Positions 6,714 to 8,022 of a DNA stretch of 8,022 nt are shown in pieces. Source of the stretch: an uncultured Collinsella sp. (lineage in GTDB: Bacteria; Actinomycetota; Coriobacteriia; Coriobacteriales; Coriobacteriaceae); the NCBI GenBank assembly GCA_900756725.1, contig CAAELJ010000109.1:1-8022 (forward strand), read 5' to 3'. Under the pieces are notes generated by a model that ran no database searches, had not been told where the DNA came from, and worked only from the letters and a program-made list of their open reading frames with translations. The stretch's first letter is position 1. The number at the start of each line of letters is the position of its first letter. The translations under genes were made by a program, and so were the position numbers.

Positions 6714-6822
6714 ATCTGGGAAAACGTCGAAGTATAAGACTGCCGTTGATTGAGACGGGAGAGAGGCCGAAGTCCTCGTCGTCCTCAACTCGGCATTGCT
6801 GTAGAGACAAAGGAGGCCAGCT

Positions 6823-7464
6823 ATGGCACTTGAGAAGATTGACATCGACACTCTCGACCCGGCGGCGACCATCGTCGTGGCAACCGGCAACGCCCATAAG
6901 CTCACCGAGATCGAGGCCATTTTGGGCAAGGTCATGCCCGAGGTGCGCTTTGTGGCGCTCGGTCAGCTGGGCGATTTTGAGGACCCCGAGGAAAACGGCA
7001 CGACGTTTTTGGAGAACGCCATCATCAAGGCGCAGGTTGCCGTTGAGGAGACAGGCCTTATGGCCATCGCCGACGATTCTGGCTTGGTCGTCGACGCGCT
7101 GGACGGCGAGCCGGGCGTGTATAGCGCGCGCTATGCTGGCGTGCATGGCGACGATGCCGCCAACAACGCCAAGCTTCTCGTTAACCTGGAAGGCGTGGCA
7201 GACGAGGACCGTACCGCGCGCTTTATGAGCGTCGTCGCGCTTATCGATACGGACGGCCTGGTCACTTATGGCGAGGGCGCCTGCGAAGGCGTTATCGCGC
7301 ACGAGGGCCGCGGCGAACACGGTTTTGGCTACGACCCGCTGTTCCTGCCGGTCGATACGCCGGGCAAGACCATGGCCGAGCTCACGGCGGACGAGAAGAA
7401 CGCCATCAGCCATCGATTCCATGCGCTCGAGCACCTGTCCGCCAAGCTGACGGGCGAGGAGTAA
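6823..7464 (+). CDS. rdgB: RdgB/HAM1 non-canonical purine NTP pyrophosphatase
   Basis: This 213-residue enzyme hydrolyses dITP, ITP and XTP to monophosphates and pyrophosphate, keeping deaminated purines out of DNA and RNA. Motifs in order are IVVATGNAHKLTEI (17-30), NGTTFLENAIIKA (57-69), DDSGLVVDALDGEPGVYSARYAG (84-106), GFGYDPLF (167-174) and ISHRFHAL (195-202). These cover the metal and nucleotide-binding residues of the family. The length is slightly above the usual 195-205 because of about 15 extra N-terminal residues. The ATG at 6823 has a textbook AAGGAGG (6810-6816) with 6-base spacing, which supports the longer N-terminus. It lies 146 bases after rph, beyond a terminator-like dyad, and 3 bases before dtd, so rdgB-dtd may form their own unit. 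Confidence 0.96.
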   Translation: MALEKIDIDTLDPAATIVVATGNAHKLTEIEAILGKVMPEVRFVALGQLGDFEDPEENGTTFLENAIIKAQVAVEETGLMAIADDSGLVVDALDGEPGVYSARYAGVHGDDAANNAKLLVNLEGVADEDRTARFMSVVALIDTDGLVTYGEGACEGVIAHEGRGEHGFGYDPLFLPVDTPGKTMAELTADEKNAISHRFHALEHLSAKLTGEE

Positions 7465-7467
7465 GCC

Positions 7468-7914
7468 GTGCGCGCGGTGGTGCAGCGCGTGCTCAACGCC
7501 GGCGTGACGGTCGACGGCGAGTGCGTGGGCCGCATTGGACGCGGCTACTTGGTGCTGCTGGGCGTTGGTCACGGCGACACGCGCGCCGAGGCCGATAAGC
7601 TGTGGGGCAAACTCCGCGGCCTGCGCATCAACGAGGACGAGAACGGCAAGACCAATCTGGCGCTTGCCGATGTTGGCGGCGAGGTGCTCGTGGTTTCGCA
7701 GTTTACGCTGTTCGCCGACTGCCGCCACGGTCGCCGTCCGTCGTTTACGGATGCCAGCGCGCCCGATGTCGCCAACGAACTTTACGAGTACTTTCTGACA
7801 CTCGTCGCCCAGGACGTTGAGCATGTGGCGCACGGCATCTTTGGCGCCGACATGAAGGTCGACCTCGTCAACGACGGTCCCTTCACCATCGTCCTCGATA
7901 CCGACAATCTGTAA
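7468..7914 (+). CDS. dtd: D-aminoacyl-tRNA deacylase
   Basis: This 148-residue dimeric enzyme removes D-amino acids (and glycine mischarged on tRNA-Ala) from tRNAs, a chirality check for translation. Diagnostic motifs are MRAVVQRVLNAGVTVDG at the N-terminus, SQFTLFAD (77-84) with the catalytic-site Thr, RRPSF (89-93), and the Gly-cisPro motif in NDGPFT (135-140). Most relatives have NDGPVT, so Phe replaces Val. The length is typical. The start is GTG at 7468, three bases past the rdgB stop, with GAGGAG (7456-7461) inside the end of rdgB as Shine-Dalgarno. That indicates tight, probably coupled translation. Together with murI, which makes D-Glu, it gives the cluster a D-amino-acid theme. Confidence 0.96.
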   Translation: MRAVVQRVLNAGVTVDGECVGRIGRGYLVLLGVGHGDTRAEADKLWGKLRGLRINEDENGKTNLALADVGGEVLVVSQFTLFADCRHGRRPSFTDASAPDVANELYEYFLTLVAQDVEHVAHGIFGADMKVDLVNDGPFTIVLDTDNL

Positions 7915-7933
7915 GTAGCCTAATTAGCTACTT
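7913..7933 (+). other. Stem-loop overlapping dtd stop
   Basis: AAGTAGC (7913-7919) and GCTACTT (7927-7933) form a 7-bp stem around CTAATTA. The first arm includes the last two bases of the dtd stop codon. No T-run follows, so it is not a classic intrinsic terminator. It could protect the 3' end of the dtd message, or act as an operator next to the promoter that begins at 7932. Confidence 0.5.
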
Positions 7934-7961
7934 GCGCTGGGCTGTAGCAGGGTGCTATAGT
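7932..7961 (+). promoter_or_regulatory. Putative promoter for the gene beyond the window
   Basis: TTGCGC (7932-7937) and TATAGT (7956-7961) are spaced by 18 bases, and the -10 is preceded by TGC, giving an extended -10 (TGnTATAGT). The expected start is near 7968. A second candidate is TTAGAG (7963-7968) with TATTAT (7987-7992), also 18 bases apart, whose -10 lies exactly between GGGG and CCCC arms. Either would drive a gene starting a few bases past 8022. Confidence 0.5.
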
Positions 7962-7981
7962 ATTAGAGTTTTGTCTATCTT

Positions 7982-8001
7982 AGGGGTATTATCCCCTTTT
8001 T
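7982..8001 (+). promoter_or_regulatory. GGGG-TATTAT-CCCC dyad with T-run (attenuator or operator)
   Basis: AGGGG (7982-7986) pairs with CCCCT (7993-7997) around TATTAT, and Ts run from 7997 to 8001. As RNA it is a short terminator-like hairpin just downstream of the predicted start near 7968. As DNA it is a symmetric element flanking a near-consensus -10 hexamer. The sequence alone does not separate the two readings. Confidence 0.4.
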
Positions 8002-8015
8002 GAATTGCACCTTCT

Positions 8016-8020
8016 GGAGG
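8016..8020 (+). promoter_or_regulatory. Shine-Dalgarno of the next, off-window gene
   Basis: GGAGG at 8016-8020, two bases from the window end, would fit a start codon at about 8026-8030. The gene itself is not visible. Confidence 0.45.
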
Positions 8021-8022
8021 CC

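Noticed and set aside
6712..7833. 373-codon minus-strand open frame opposite rdgB and dtd
   Set aside because: Antisense of two intact genes and with no recognisable motif.
1..8022. CRISPR array, insertion sequence, prophage or defence island
   Set aside because: No regularly spaced repeats, transposase, integrase or defence-type proteins are visible; all large genes are recognised housekeeping families.

Overview
The window looks like a chromosomal housekeeping segment of a moderately GC-rich actinobacterium. The gene set, the murI-rph-rdgB order and the codon use suggest a Coriobacteriia-type gut organism such as Collinsella. That assignment is recognition from protein style and gene order, not a database match. 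No CRISPR array, transposase, phage gene, toxin pair or defence system is visible.

Layout. Positions 1-58 hold a tRNA-like T-arm cut by the window edge that does not fold as a normal tRNA. On the minus strand lie tRNA-Val(UAC) (100-175) with its own terminator (58-89), and upstream of it asnB (233-2101), a glutamine-dependent asparagine synthetase. A 399-base divergent intergenic region (2102-2500) follows. It holds two striking hairpins, one of them a minus-strand terminator-like structure that may attenuate asnB. From 2501 to the end, six genes run on the plus strand: a divergent murE-like ligase, a HAD-family phosphatase, murI (glutamate racemase), rph (RNase PH), rdgB (non-canonical purine NTP pyrophosphatase) and dtd (D-aminoacyl-tRNA deacylase). 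The last 108 bases carry a stem-loop, a promoter and a Shine-Dalgarno sequence for a gene starting just outside the window.

How the genes work together. The plus-strand cluster joins peptidoglycan precursor synthesis (the MurE-like ligase; D-glutamate from MurI) with RNA maturation (RNase PH), nucleotide-pool cleaning (RdgB) and removal of D-amino acids from tRNA (Dtd). The murI, rph and rdgB neighbourhood is a known actinobacterial arrangement. Short gaps (30, 52, 53 and 3 bases) suggest co-transcription in parts. A strong hairpin at the rph stop and a 146-base gap may split off rdgB-dtd as a second unit.

The most interesting points are non-coding or subfamily-level: the orphan minus-strand terminator upstream of asnB, the repeat-like dyad after rph, the layered dyads after dtd, and the unusual motif set of the MurE-like ligase.
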